The position numbers were made by a program, and so were the translations under genes. A stretch of DNA of 48,469 bases. It comes from Deltaproteobacteria bacterium (GTDB taxonomy: Bacteria > Desulfobacterota > BSN033 > WVXP01). The stretch lies in assembly GCA_019308905.1 (NCBI GenBank), contig JAFDHF010000045.1, forward strand, positions 1 through 48,469, read 5' to 3'. Shown one piece after another: positions 1-9,100 of this stretch (its first letter is position 1; each line of letters starts with the position of its first letter). The notes under the pieces were generated by a model. That model had not been told where the DNA came from and ran no database searches. It saw nothing but the letters and a program-made list of their open reading frames with translations.

Positions 1-128
1 TCAGCCACTAAATCCAACCTACTCCCCAATCCGAATCTCGCCTAGTCGAACATAACTTAGCCCTTTTCGGGGGCTTAACTATCCGCGCCGGCAAAAGTTA
101 CGGAATCGCTGCTCCAGGGGGAAAATCC

Positions 129-157
129 TTGACAAACCGCCCGAATGGTGCTATGGA
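129..157 (+). promoter_or_regulatory. Candidate sigma-70 promoter of the trpB2 leader
   Basis: A perfect -35 hexamer TTGACA lies at 129-134, followed after 17 nt by TATGGA at 152-157, which matches the -10 consensus at only three positions. Transcription would start near 164 and give an untranslated leader of about 195 nt before the TrpB2 start at 361. The spacing and perfect -35 are seen; the activity is inferred. Confidence 0.4.
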
Positions 158-218
158 CTAACCTGCCCTGTTTTGTCGACAGGCCTTTACATCTTCAATG
201 AATTTCTATCAGGGAGGG

Positions 219-323
219 AGGTGCGAGCCACCTGCAGAGCCGCTTCCAGCCCGACAGGGGGTGCAGCGGCACTGCCACGAGCAGGCCATGATTGTGTCCT
301 GCTCAGGACCAGAGGAAAGGGTC
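219..323 (+). ncRNA. Structured 5' leader of trpB2 (candidate cis-regulatory RNA)
   Basis: Four consecutive hairpins can be drawn by hand in the leader of the TrpB2 gene. Stem 1 pairs 219-223 with 229-233. Stem 2 pairs 234-237 plus 239-244 with 265-270 plus 272-275, a 10-bp helix with a single A/A mismatch and a G/C-rich inner loop. Stem 3 pairs 279-285 with 298-304, seven perfect pairs. Stem 4 pairs 307-310 with 320-323. The Shine-Dalgarno at 351-356 follows 28 nt later. I see no T-box sequence, no Trp-rich leader peptide and no match to a riboswitch core that I know. It could be an unrecognised riboswitch or protein-binding leader, or simply GC-rich DNA that folds. Confidence 0.35.
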
Positions 324-360
324 GACCAGGAAACATCCCCAAAACAAAAAGGAGGACAAG

Positions 361-1719
361 ATGGAAAGAGCCATGTACTTCCTCGATCAAAAAGATATGC
401 CAACCCACTGGTACAACATCCAGGCCGACTTGCCGGAGCCATTGCCGCCGGTTCTTCATCCAGCCACCGGGAAGCCAGTCACTCCTGACGATCTAGCCCC
501 ACTCTTCCCAATGGAGCTGATCAAGCAGGAGGTGAGCACAGAGCGCTGGATCGAGATCCCCGAGGAACTCCAGGCTGTCTACCGCACGTGGAGGCCCACC
601 GTGCTCCATCGGGCGTACAGGCTGGAAAAGGCTCTGGATACACCGGCCAAGATCTTTTACAAATACGAGGGGACAAACCAGGCCGGCAGCCACAAACCCA
701 ACACGGCCACAGCCCAGTGTTACTATAACATGAAGGAGGGTATCAGGCGGATAACGACTGAGACCGGCGCCGGACAGTGGGGCAGTGCCCTCAGCCTAGC
801 CGGAGCGTTCTTCGGTGTGGAGATCAAAGTCTACATGGTCAGGATCAGCTACGACCAGAAGCCATACCGGCGCATCGCCATGGAGACCTGGGGGGCAACG
901 TGCGTTCCCAGTCCCAGCAGGGAGACCAAGGCAGGGCGGGAAATGCTCGAAAAGTGGCCGGATTGCCCTGGCAGCCTGGGACTCGCCATCAGCGAGGCGG
1001 TCGAGGAGGCCGTGGGCCGGGACGATACCCACTACGCCCTTGGAAGCGTACTCAATCATGTTCTCCTCCACCAAACCATCATCGGCGAGGAGACCCGCAA
1101 GCAGATGGAAATGGCGGATGCCTATCCTGATATTATTGTCGGCAACATCGGGGGCGGATCGAACTTCGCCGGGCAGTTCCTGCCCTGGATAAGGGACAAG
1201 ATCAGCGGGCAAAAGCCCGACCTCCGGATCATCTGTGTGGAGCCTGAGAGTTGTCCCACCATGACCAAGGGGATATACGCCTATGACTTCGGTGACTCGG
1301 CGGGAATGACCCCCCTGCTCAAGATGAATACCCTGGGCCACGGGTTCATTCCACCCCCCGTCCACGCGGGAGGACTGCGCTATCACGGCATGGCACCGAT
1401 CATATGCCATCTCCATCAATTAGGCCTCATTGAAGCAGTGGCTGCCCATCAGACGGCCACCTTTGAGGCGGGGGTGAAGTTCGCCCGGACCGAAGGCATA
1501 ATCACCGGGCCTGAGCCGTGTCACAATCTGAAAGTGGCCATAGACGAAGCCCTCAAGTGCAAGGAATCGGGCGAGGCAAAGACCATCCTGATCGCCCATA
1601 GCGGCCACGGTCACTTCGACCTTGCAGCCTACGATGCCTACCTGTCCGGCAAGCTGGTGGATTATTCCTATCCGGAGGAGGAGGTAAAAAAGGCCCAGGC
1701 CGACCTGCCCAAGGTCTGA
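361..1719 (+). CDS. trpB: TrpB2-type tryptophan synthase beta chain (PLP enzyme)
   Basis: This is a fold-type II PLP enzyme of the TrpB2 subfamily, which condenses indole with serine (or phosphoserine in some members) to form tryptophan and acts without a standard TrpA. The PLP lysine sits in GSHKPNTA near residue 113, and a glycine-rich phosphate loop GNIGGGSN lies near residue 261. The protein has 452 residues, longer than TrpB1 (about 400) and usual for TrpB2. The start at 361 is chosen because GGAGGA at 351-356 is well spaced; the frame is open further upstream. No trpA, trpC or trpD lies nearby. The downstream indolepyruvate oxidoreductase-like genes suggest a role in indole salvage or aromatic amino-acid turnover, which is inference. 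Confidence 0.93.
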   Translation: MERAMYFLDQKDMPTHWYNIQADLPEPLPPVLHPATGKPVTPDDLAPLFPMELIKQEVSTERWIEIPEELQAVYRTWRPTVLHRAYRLEKALDTPAKIFYKYEGTNQAGSHKPNTATAQCYYNMKEGIRRITTETGAGQWGSALSLAGAFFGVEIKVYMVRISYDQKPYRRIAMETWGATCVPSPSRETKAGREMLEKWPDCPGSLGLAISEAVEEAVGRDDTHYALGSVLNHVLLHQTIIGEETRKQMEMADAYPDIIVGNIGGGSNFAGQFLPWIRDKISGQKPDLRIICVEPESCPTMTKGIYAYDFGDSAGMTPLLKMNTLGHGFIPPPVHAGGLRYHGMAPIICHLHQLGLIEAVAAHQTATFEAGVKFARTEGIITGPEPCHNLKVAIDEALKCKESGEAKTILIAHSGHGHFDLAAYDAYLSGKLVDYSYPEEEVKKAQADLPKV

Positions 1720-1829
1720 GCCCCGGGACCGGTGGGAAAGACAATAGACGGCGTTGCTGGTGAGGGGGTACACCCGCAGGTTCCGAGCGGCTCTGTGGAT
1801 GTCCTCCCCTCGCCGTGGAGGGGGCCAGG

Positions 1830-2096
1830 TTGATCGAAGAGCATGACGGGAAAGGGATTCGATGCCCGAGGTTGGGCGGAGAGGTGACCTTCAAGTTCTG
1901 CCGTACAATGAACGACCACCTCCCCTGCGGGTGGATTGCCAGGTGCTGGCGCGGGCAGCTGGACATAGAGAAGTTTCTGGCCGACCATTATTCACCTCAA
2001 GAGCTCGACCGAGTGTTCACCCCTCCGAAATCGAAGCTGGAGACCCTGGTGGAGCTCGTCGAAAAGGCAAAAAAGAGAGAGAAAGAGTCCCAGTGA
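1830..2096 (+). CDS. Small four-cysteine protein of unknown function
   Basis: An 88-residue protein that I do not recognise by function. The N-terminal half has two spaced cysteine pairs (CPRLGGEVTFKFC and LPCGWIARC), suggesting a structural zinc or iron-sulfur site. The C-terminal half is a charged helix rich in Lys and Glu. A TTG start at 1830 is preferred over the GTG at 1815 because GGAGGGG at 1817-1823 is correctly spaced only for TTG. It lies 110 nt after trpB2 and 303 nt before the redox operon on the same strand, so it may be cotranscribed with trpB2. No transmembrane segment or signal peptide is visible. Confidence 0.7.
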   Translation: MIEEHDGKGIRCPRLGGEVTFKFCRTMNDHLPCGWIARCWRGQLDIEKFLADHYSPQELDRVFTPPKSKLETLVELVEKAKKREKESQ

Positions 2097-2399
2097 CACC
2101 CCCTGCCGGGTTCTCCCTCTGTTCGACCATTTCCAAGAAAGCCCCCGGGGGAGTTGAAACGGTCTCGGAACCAAGGCGTCTCCTTTCGGGGATTGGAGGC
2201 TCCGAGGGGCGTTCTCGGCAAGCTGCCGTAGGCTCTGGTCGATCATCCCTCTCGGCACAGAATCAGTGTAAAGTCGCGGTACTCCCTGTACAGGTTCACG
2301 CGGGCTGGGGATGGCCTTGCATTGTGGCCGATCGGAGTCGATCCGTCAGGCTCTCCCGCCCGTTCCCGGGTCCCGGCCGAGTGGAGGAGGAAGTGCTCC
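2097..2399 (+). other. Gene-free stretch before the redox operon
   Basis: No convincing gene is visible on either strand in these 303 bases. There is a perfect palindrome of five C and five G around 2145 and some short GC-rich hairpins (for example 2328-2341), but no T-run terminator and no clear -35/-10 pair. The last bases carry GGAGGAGGAAG, the ribosome binding site of the NuoE-like gene. Confidence 0.5.
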
Positions 2400-2888
2400 A
2401 TGGCTGAAGGCCGGCACGGGGAGAAACCCATGGACGAGGTTTTGGACACGGTCTCGGAAATCATCGAGAGACACGGGTACAGGGATTCCTCCCTGCTCGC
2501 GGTCCTCCAGGAGATCCAGGAGGAGTTCAGATTCCTGCCACGAAAAGCCCTCCTCCAGGTGGCAAGGACTCTCGACATCCCCCTCACCAGAATCTACGGG
2601 GTCGCCACCTTTTACAAGGCTCTCAGCCTGGAGCCCCGGGGGAGGCACACCATCCGGGTCTGCCTGGGAACGGCATGCCATGTCCGGGGAGGGGCAAAGA
2701 TCCTCGACTTTCTCGAGAACCGGCTCCATCTTCAGGGTGGGGGTACCACGAAGGATCTGAGGTTCTCTCTGGAATCCGTCAACTGCGTGGGGGCCTGTGC
2801 CCTGGGTCCGCTGGTCATCATAGACAATCACTATCACGGCAACGTCCGGCTCGGGGATGTGGAATCCATCCTTGAAGAGTACGGATAA
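2400..2888 (+). CDS. NuoE-like [2Fe-2S] subunit
   Basis: This is the thioredoxin-like [2Fe-2S] subunit found in complex I (NuoE), NAD-linked hydrogenases and formate dehydrogenases; it passes electrons to or from the flavin subunit. An N-terminal helical domain (residues 10-75) with the family's IYGVATFYK stretch is followed by cluster ligands C88, C93, C129 and C133 in the patterns CLGTAC and CVGAC. It has 162 residues, the normal length. The ATG at 2400 is chosen because a strong purine-rich ribosome site precedes it. It is the first gene of a five-gene operon and overlaps the next gene by about 30 nt. There is no membrane arm of complex I nearby, so a soluble diaphorase module is likely. 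Confidence 0.93.
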   Translation: MAEGRHGEKPMDEVLDTVSEIIERHGYRDSSLLAVLQEIQEEFRFLPRKALLQVARTLDIPLTRIYGVATFYKALSLEPRGRHTIRVCLGTACHVRGGAKILDFLENRLHLQGGGTTKDLRFSLESVNCVGACALGPLVIIDNHYHGNVRLGDVESILEEYG

Positions 2889-4755
2889 AGACCATAAGGT
2901 GGACCGTCGAATACCGAGCATTTCGGCACTAAGGGCTTTCCGCCGGTCCCTTCAGCACTCCAGGGATCCGGCCAAGCCCTGCATAACCGTCTGTGGAGGA
3001 ACCGGCTGCCTGGCCTCCGGGGCCCGCGAAGTTACAGGGGCCTTCCGGGAGGAGTTGAGAAAAGAAAACCTGGATCGGGAGGTCGCCCTCCGGGAAACGG
3101 GGTGTCACGGGTTCTGCGAGCGAGGCCCCCTGGTTGTAATTCGTCCTGAAGGCGTCTTCTACCAAGGGGTGCAACCCGGAGATGTCGCGGATATCGTCGC
3201 CAAGACCGTCAGGAAGGGGGAGATCATCGATCGTCTTCTCTATGTGGACCCGGTGACAGAGGAGAGAGTCCTGCACGAGAGGGATGTCCCCTTCTACAGT
3301 CTTCAGATGCGCCTTGTCTTCGGAAGCAACGGAGAGATCGATCCCACACGGATCGACGACTACATCGCCATCGGGGGGTACCAGGCCCTTGAGACGGTCC
3401 TCTCGGCCATGACCCAGGAGGAGGTCATCGACGCAATCAAGCGATCGGGCCTGAGAGGCCGCGGCGGGGGAGGATTCCCAACAGGGGAGAAATGGGATGC
3501 CTGCCGCCGGGCCCCGGGCAAAGAGCGGTTTGTCGTCTGCAACGCCGATGAAGGCGACCCTGGTGCCTACATGGACCGGTCTCTTCTCGAGGGAAATCCC
3601 CATGCCGTCATCGAGGGGATGCTCATCGGCGCCTACGCCATCGGGTCCGAGGAGGGCTATGTCTATGTCCGTCATGAATACCCCGTGGCCGTGGCCCACC
3701 TGATCCGTGCCATCGACCAGGCAAAGGCTTGCGGTCTTTTGGGCAAAGACATCCTGGGCTCCGGTCTGAACTTCACCCTCAGGGTGAACCAGGGAGGCGG
3801 CGCGTTTGTTTGCGGCGAGTCCACGGCCCTGATGGCATCCCTGGAGGGGAGGGCCGGAGAGCCCCGGGCCAAGTACGTCCACACTGTGGAGCGCGGCCTC
3901 TGGGACAGGCCGACTGACCTGAACAACGTGGAGACCTGGGCCAATGTGCCGGTCATCATCGCCCAGGGACCGGAAAAGTACTCCAGTGTCGGCACCGAGG
4001 GCTCGAAGGGGACAAAGATTTTCTCCCTCGTAGGAAAGATCAACAACACCGGCCTGGTTGAGGTACCCATGGGAACAACCCTCCGCCGGATCATATACGA
4101 CATCGGCGGAGGGATTCCCGGGGGAAAGCGATTCAAAGCCGTGCAGACCGGAGGACCCTCTGGCGGCTGCATTCCCGGGCATCTCCTCGACCTCCCCGTG
4201 GATTTCGACCGGCTCCAGGAAGCAGGATCGATGATGGGTTCGGGCGGCATGATCGTCATGGATGAAGAGACCTGCATGGTAGATATGGCCAGGTACTTTG
4301 TCCGCTTCCTCGAGGGGGAATCCTGCGGCAAGTGCACGCCCTGCAGGGAGGGGCTCTACCAGATGGACCGAATTCTCACGGATATCTGTGAAGGAAAGGG
4401 GACGATGGGGGATATCGAGCTTCTGGAAGACCTGGCCTGGACCATGAGGGAAACCTCTCTGTGCGCCCTGGGGACGACTGCACCCAACCCGGTCCTGTCG
4501 ACTATCCGTCACTTCAGGGAAGAGTACGAGGCCCACATCCGAGACAAGCGCTGTCCGGCAGGGGTGTGCAAGACTCTGATCACCTACACCATCGACCCGG
4601 AGCGCTGCACCGGCTGCGGTGCCTGTCTCAAGGTCTGCCCGGCCGATGCCATCTCAGGGGAGGCCAGGCACCCGCACCGGCTGGACAGGGAGCGCTGCGT
4701 CAAATGCGATGCCTGCCACCAGGTCTGCAGGTTCGAGGCTGTCTTGAAGCAATAG
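2857..4755 (+). CDS. NuoF-like NAD(P)H-binding FMN/Fe-S subunit with C-terminal ferredoxin
   Basis: This is a 632-residue diaphorase subunit of the NuoF/HydB/HndC family, which oxidises or reduces NAD(P) at FMN. The N-terminus is a thioredoxin-like [2Fe-2S] domain (cysteines about C46, C51, C83, C87). The FMN/NADH core carries RGRGGGGFPTGEKW and the [4Fe-4S] N3 motif ESCGKCTPCREG. The C-terminus adds two ferredoxin clusters, CTGCGACLKVCP and CVKCDACHQVC. This layout is typical of bifurcating hydrogenases and formate dehydrogenases rather than of complex I. The start is uncertain: ATG at 2857 overlaps the previous gene, and a GTG at 2899 in the same frame would avoid this; neither has a good Shine-Dalgarno. 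The next gene follows after 25 nt. Confidence 0.95.
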   Translation: MWNPSLKSTDKDHKVDRRIPSISALRAFRRSLQHSRDPAKPCITVCGGTGCLASGAREVTGAFREELRKENLDREVALRETGCHGFCERGPLVVIRPEGVFYQGVQPGDVADIVAKTVRKGEIIDRLLYVDPVTEERVLHERDVPFYSLQMRLVFGSNGEIDPTRIDDYIAIGGYQALETVLSAMTQEEVIDAIKRSGLRGRGGGGFPTGEKWDACRRAPGKERFVVCNADEGDPGAYMDRSLLEGNPHAVIEGMLIGAYAIGSEEGYVYVRHEYPVAVAHLIRAIDQAKACGLLGKDILGSGLNFTLRVNQGGGAFVCGESTALMASLEGRAGEPRAKYVHTVERGLWDRPTDLNNVETWANVPVIIAQGPEKYSSVGTEGSKGTKIFSLVGKINNTGLVEVPMGTTLRRIIYDIGGGIPGGKRFKAVQTGGPSGGCIPGHLLDLPVDFDRLQEAGSMMGSGGMIVMDEETCMVDMARYFVRFLEGESCGKCTPCREGLYQMDRILTDICEGKGTMGDIELLEDLAWTMRETSLCALGTTAPNPVLSTIRHFREEYEAHIRDKRCPAGVCKTLITYTIDPERCTGCGACLKVCPADAISGEARHPHRLDRERCVKCDACHQVCRFEAVLKQ

Positions 4756-4780
4756 GTCGGCCTGTGAGAGGGACCCGGCG

Positions 4781-6088
4781 ATGATCACTCTAACCATCGA
4801 CGGAAAGAAGGTGAAAGCCGCAGAGTCGGCAACACTGCTGGACATCGCCAGGAAGATGTCCATCCCGATCCCCGCACTATGCTATCATCCGGACCTCACC
4901 CCTTACGGTTCGTGCAGGCTCTGCACCGTGGAGGTGAGAGACAAGGGGAGGGAATCCCGCCTGGTCACGGCCTGCAACTATCCCGCCAGGGAGGGAATCG
5001 AGGTAAGAACCCGTTCGAGAAGGGTCCTGCGTGCCAGACGGCTTCTGGTTGAGCTCCTCCTTGCCAGGTGCCCGCAGGTCCCTGTCATTCAAGAGCTTGC
5101 CCGTCGACTGGGGGTCGAGAAGAGCCGCTTTAGGACCGAAAACCGGGAAAACACCTGTGTCCTCTGCGGCCTCTGTGTCCGGGTCTGCCGGGAGATCATC
5201 GGAGCCGAGGCAATCGGTTTTTCCAACCGGGGTATCTCCAGAAGGGTCGGGGCCCCCTTCGGTATCGATACGGAGAACTGCCTGGCCTGTGGGGCTTGCG
5301 AGTACGTCTGCCCCACAGGGACAATGGAGATGGAGATCGACCGGACCAGAAAGATCAAACACTCCGCCACGGGGACGGTGCGGTCTTGCAAATATGTGAG
5401 ACTGGGACTTCTCGACTTCATGATCTGCTCCAACGGCTATGAGTGCTGGCGGTGTGAAGTGGACCAGGCCATGGAGGATCGCTTCCACACCCATCCGGCC
5501 CTTGCCTTCAGACCGGCCGAACAGAGGCGTGCCTTCAGGCTCCATGGCTTCACCTTCCTCCCAGACCGGAGTTACAGCGCGTGGCACGTCTGGGCAAAAC
5601 CGATGGGCAGGCTCATCCGACTGGGGTTGGATGACCTGGCCTCGACCTTTGCAGCTCGAGCGGATCGGATCGATCTCCCCGGGGCCGGCGATTCTTTGGA
5701 GAGGAACGGGCCTTTGGTCAGGATCGTTGTGGGGAAGAGAGAACTCACGATCCCCTCTCCCCTGGGCGGGAAGGTCTCCGCCGTGAATCACGACCTCAAG
5801 GAAGATCCCATGTTGGTCTGGAAGGCTCCTTACCACCGGGGATGGCTTGTCATGGTCGAACCGGGTCCTTCCGGGGATCTTTCAGGACTCCGTTCCGGAG
5901 CATCGGCCGCACCGTGGTTCGACGGCCAGGCCTCACGAATGGCGGTTTTTCTCATCCGAAAAACGGGGAAGACGACAGCCCGGGAGGAAGGGTCTTCTCA
6001 GAACTCCCTCTTCCAGGTCGGCCCGCTCGTCTCCCTCACCTCGGGGTGCCACTGGGAAGAGGTCGAGGAGATACTGTTTTCCGGCTGA
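4781..6088 (+). CDS. NuoG/HoxU-like ferredoxin subunit fused to a GcvH-like (lipoyl) domain
   Basis: The N-terminus is a plant-type [2Fe-2S] domain (C34, C45, C48, C65), followed by a NuoG-type [4Fe-4S] site (C126, C129, C132, C136) and a second ferredoxin cluster (C167, C170, C173, C177). This is the usual electron wire of soluble NADH-linked hydrogenases. A cysteine patch (C216, C222, C225) then leads into residues 265-362, which resemble glycine cleavage H protein: an HxW start, GLDD, SPLGGKV, a long Asp/Pro helix and GWL near the end. K319 falls exactly at the lipoylated lysine position (eight residues before the Pro of SP). The tail of about 70 residues is not recognised. In the operon it lies between the NuoF-like and IorA-like genes, so the domain may carry redox equivalents between partners. 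The ferredoxin part is certain; lipoylation is inferred. Confidence 0.9.
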   Translation: MITLTIDGKKVKAAESATLLDIARKMSIPIPALCYHPDLTPYGSCRLCTVEVRDKGRESRLVTACNYPAREGIEVRTRSRRVLRARRLLVELLLARCPQVPVIQELARRLGVEKSRFRTENRENTCVLCGLCVRVCREIIGAEAIGFSNRGISRRVGAPFGIDTENCLACGACEYVCPTGTMEMEIDRTRKIKHSATGTVRSCKYVRLGLLDFMICSNGYECWRCEVDQAMEDRFHTHPALAFRPAEQRRAFRLHGFTFLPDRSYSAWHVWAKPMGRLIRLGLDDLASTFAARADRIDLPGAGDSLERNGPLVRIVVGKRELTIPSPLGGKVSAVNHDLKEDPMLVWKAPYHRGWLVMVEPGPSGDLSGLRSGASAAPWFDGQASRMAVFLIRKTGKTTAREEGSSQNSLFQVGPLVSLTSGCHWEEVEEILFSG

Positions 6089-6166
6089 GGGTTTCACCCC
6101 GTGGTGGCGGGAGTTCCTTCGGCCTTCATGGACCAGCAGACAACAAGGAGTGGAAAGAGGATTACC

Positions 6167-9100
6167 ATGCCGGGGTCAGAGAAGAGAGTCCTTTTGGGGA
6201 ACGAAGCCATCGCCAGGGGGATCGTGGAGAGTGGATGCCACTTCATGGCCTCCTACCCGGGAACTCCCAGTTCGGAAATCCTGCCCGGTGTGGTCCTCTT
6301 CAGCAGGGAGAACAATCTCGACACGTACATCGAATGGTCCACAAACGAAAAGGTGGCTTTTGAGAACGCCCTCGCCGCCTCCTACACTGGAAAGAGGGCC
6401 GCTGTGGCAATGAAGCAGGTAGGACTCAATGTGGCTACGGATCCCCTGATGAGCTCGGCCTACATAGGGACCATGGGCGGCTTCGTTATCATAAGCTGCG
6501 ACGATCCAGGACCGCACTCCTCCCAGACAGAGCAAGATACACGCTTCATGGCCATGTTCGCAAAGATACCGGTCTTCGACCCGGCCAGTCCGAGAGACGC
6601 CCATGAGATGATGCCCCTGGCCTTTGAATTGTCGGAAAAATTCCAGATCCCCGTACTCTTCCGTCCGGTCACAAGGGTCTCCCACGCCAGGCAGACCATC
6701 CGGTTCAGGTCTATATCCAGGCTCGAAAGAAGGGCCCACTTCCAGCGGAATCCCCAAAGATGGAGCGCAACCCCGAGGTTTCGCTTTTTCCTTCACAGGC
6801 AACTCAACCTGAAGCTCAGGGAGATCGCCGGCGAGTTCGCTTCCATGGGATCCGTCAACTTTGTGGAACACGGCCGGGAGGACGCGCCTCTGGGTATCAT
6901 TGCAGGGGGCATCTGTCATGCCATGGTCCGGGACATCCTACGCGAAATGTACCTCCAAGAGGAGATCCCCCTCCTCAAAATAGGGACGCCCTACCCCCTG
7001 CCCACCGGTACGGTGGAGGCATTCATCAGCCATTGCAGAAACGTCCTGATCCTGGAAGAAACCGAGCCGGTCATAGAACTGCAGATCCTGGACAAGTCGA
7101 AGCTCCGGGGGAGGCTCGACGGAACAGTCCCCGCCGAGGGGGAGATGACTCCTGACACGGTCAGCCGAATCCTCTCCGATCTCTGCCGAGGGCTCTCCAT
7201 CCCCTTGCCGGACAGGCCCTCTCCAGGGGAACTGGAGCAGATCATCGGCGATCTCGGGCTCCCCCTTCGCAGGCCGTCCCTCTGCCCGGGTTGTCCTCAC
7301 AGGGCGTCCTTCTACAGCCTGAAACGAGCCTTGCCGGAGGCCATCTTCACCAGTGACATCGGATGCTACACCCTTGGAATGAACATGGATGCCGTCGACA
7401 CCTGCCACGACATGGGGGCGAGCATCACCTTTGCCAGCGGCCTCTACCATGCCTACAACCAGGATGGGCTCGATCCTCCCATCATTGCCACCATCGGGGA
7501 TTCGACCTTCTACCACTCCGGCACTCAGGGACTGCTGAACGCCGTCTACAACGGTTCCCGCTTCATTCTGGTAGTTCTCGACAATTCCACCACCGCCATG
7601 ACGGGAATGCAGCCTACCCCGGAGTCGGGCCTTACGGCCGACGGGCATCCCGGGACGGCCCTGTCCCTGGAAGAACTCGTCAAGGGGGCCGGTGTGAAGT
7701 ATGTCCGACTGGTCAACCCTTACGATATGAAGGATCTCGTCAGGGAGACGCGGAGGGCCCGTCGATACACCAAACAGCCCGACGGAGGGGTGGCAGTCCT
7801 CATCGCCAGGTATCCCTGCATCACCCACCAGCCGGAGCAACTCAAGATCCGCCCCATAAAGGTCGACATCCGCCACCTGCCTCCACCGGACAAGGACATC
7901 CACCCCGTGGCAGGAGGCGCCGTACCCGAGGCTCTTCTGCCGGTCCATCGAGACAAGCCAGCCCCGTGCACGGCCGCCTGTCCCCTCCAGGTCGATGCCA
8001 GGGGATACATTGCCCTCATCTCTAAAGGAAGATTCGATGAAGCCCTGGCTCTGGTCCGTGAAAAGAATCCCTTCCCCGGCATCACGGGAAGACTCTGCGC
8101 CCGCCCCTGTGAGAAGATCTGCCGCAGAAGAGCGGTGGACCAGCCGATCGCCATCGATCTTCTGAAGCGGTTTCTCGCCGACAGGGAAGGCGCCGCCGCA
8201 CCCCGCTTCCGTCCGGGCCCCAAGAGAAATGAGAAAGTCGCCATCGTGGGTTCGGGTCCTGCCGGCCTGATGGCAGCCTTTGATCTGAGACGGGAGGGGT
8301 ACGGGGTGACGATCTTCGAGGCCCTCCCGGTCGCCGGAGGGACCATGGCCGTGGGTACAGGCCGGTTTCGACTCCCCCAAGGCGTGTTGGACCGGGAGAT
8401 TGAGATCGTCCGCAACCTCGGGGCCGAGATTCGTCTGAACACACCCGTCGGAGACGGGGTTGCCCTGAAAGACCTCAGGACCCGGGGTTACGAGGCTGTC
8501 CTTCTCGCCCTGGGGGCTCACAGGGCGGACGGTCCGGGTCTTCCCGGCTCCGAGGCTGAAGGCGTCATCGATTCACTGGCCTTCCTGAAGCGGGTCGCCC
8601 TGAAGGAGACGGCCCCCGTGGGATCAAGGGTCGTTGTGATCGGCGGAACCGACCGGGCCCTCGATGCAGCGCGAACCGCCCTCCGATTGGGGGCAAGGGA
8701 GGTCACGATCCTCTACAACCGTTCAAGAAGGGAACTACCCGCCCAGGAGTCGGAGATCATCCAAGCCGAGAAAGAGGGTGTAAGGTTTCGTTTTCTCTCG
8801 GTTCCGACGAGGATAGCCACCTCGGGTGGTAGGGCCAGAGGGGTGAGTTTCAAGACCGCTGTTCTCGGGAAGCCCACCAGCCTGGGCAGGACGAGGATCG
8901 TCTCCACTAGAGGTGCGGAAAGAACGCTGAGAGCCGACCTCGTCATCACTTCTCCAGCATATGTCCCGGATCTTTCCGGTCTCGAGGAGACAGTTGCCCT
9001 CACCTCCTGGAAAACGATCCATGTGGACCCGGTCACACTGGCCACAACGGCAGAAGGGATCTTCGCGGCCGGAGATGGGGTGACGGGCCCGAAGAACCTC

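Noticed and set aside
61-85. Hairpin AGCCC/GGGCT as a terminator of an upstream gene
   Set aside because: The stem is only five pairs with no following T-run, and no gene end is visible before it.
160-360. T-box or tryptophan attenuator upstream of trpB2
   Set aside because: No T-box conserved sequence, no Trp-rich leader peptide and no T-run terminator could be found.
6938-8521. 527-codon minus-strand frame, and similar long antisense frames at 2929-4536 and 28062-29222
   Set aside because: All lie opposite well recognised genes (iorA, the NuoF-like gene and the aminotransferase), show no family motifs and have no ribosome sites.
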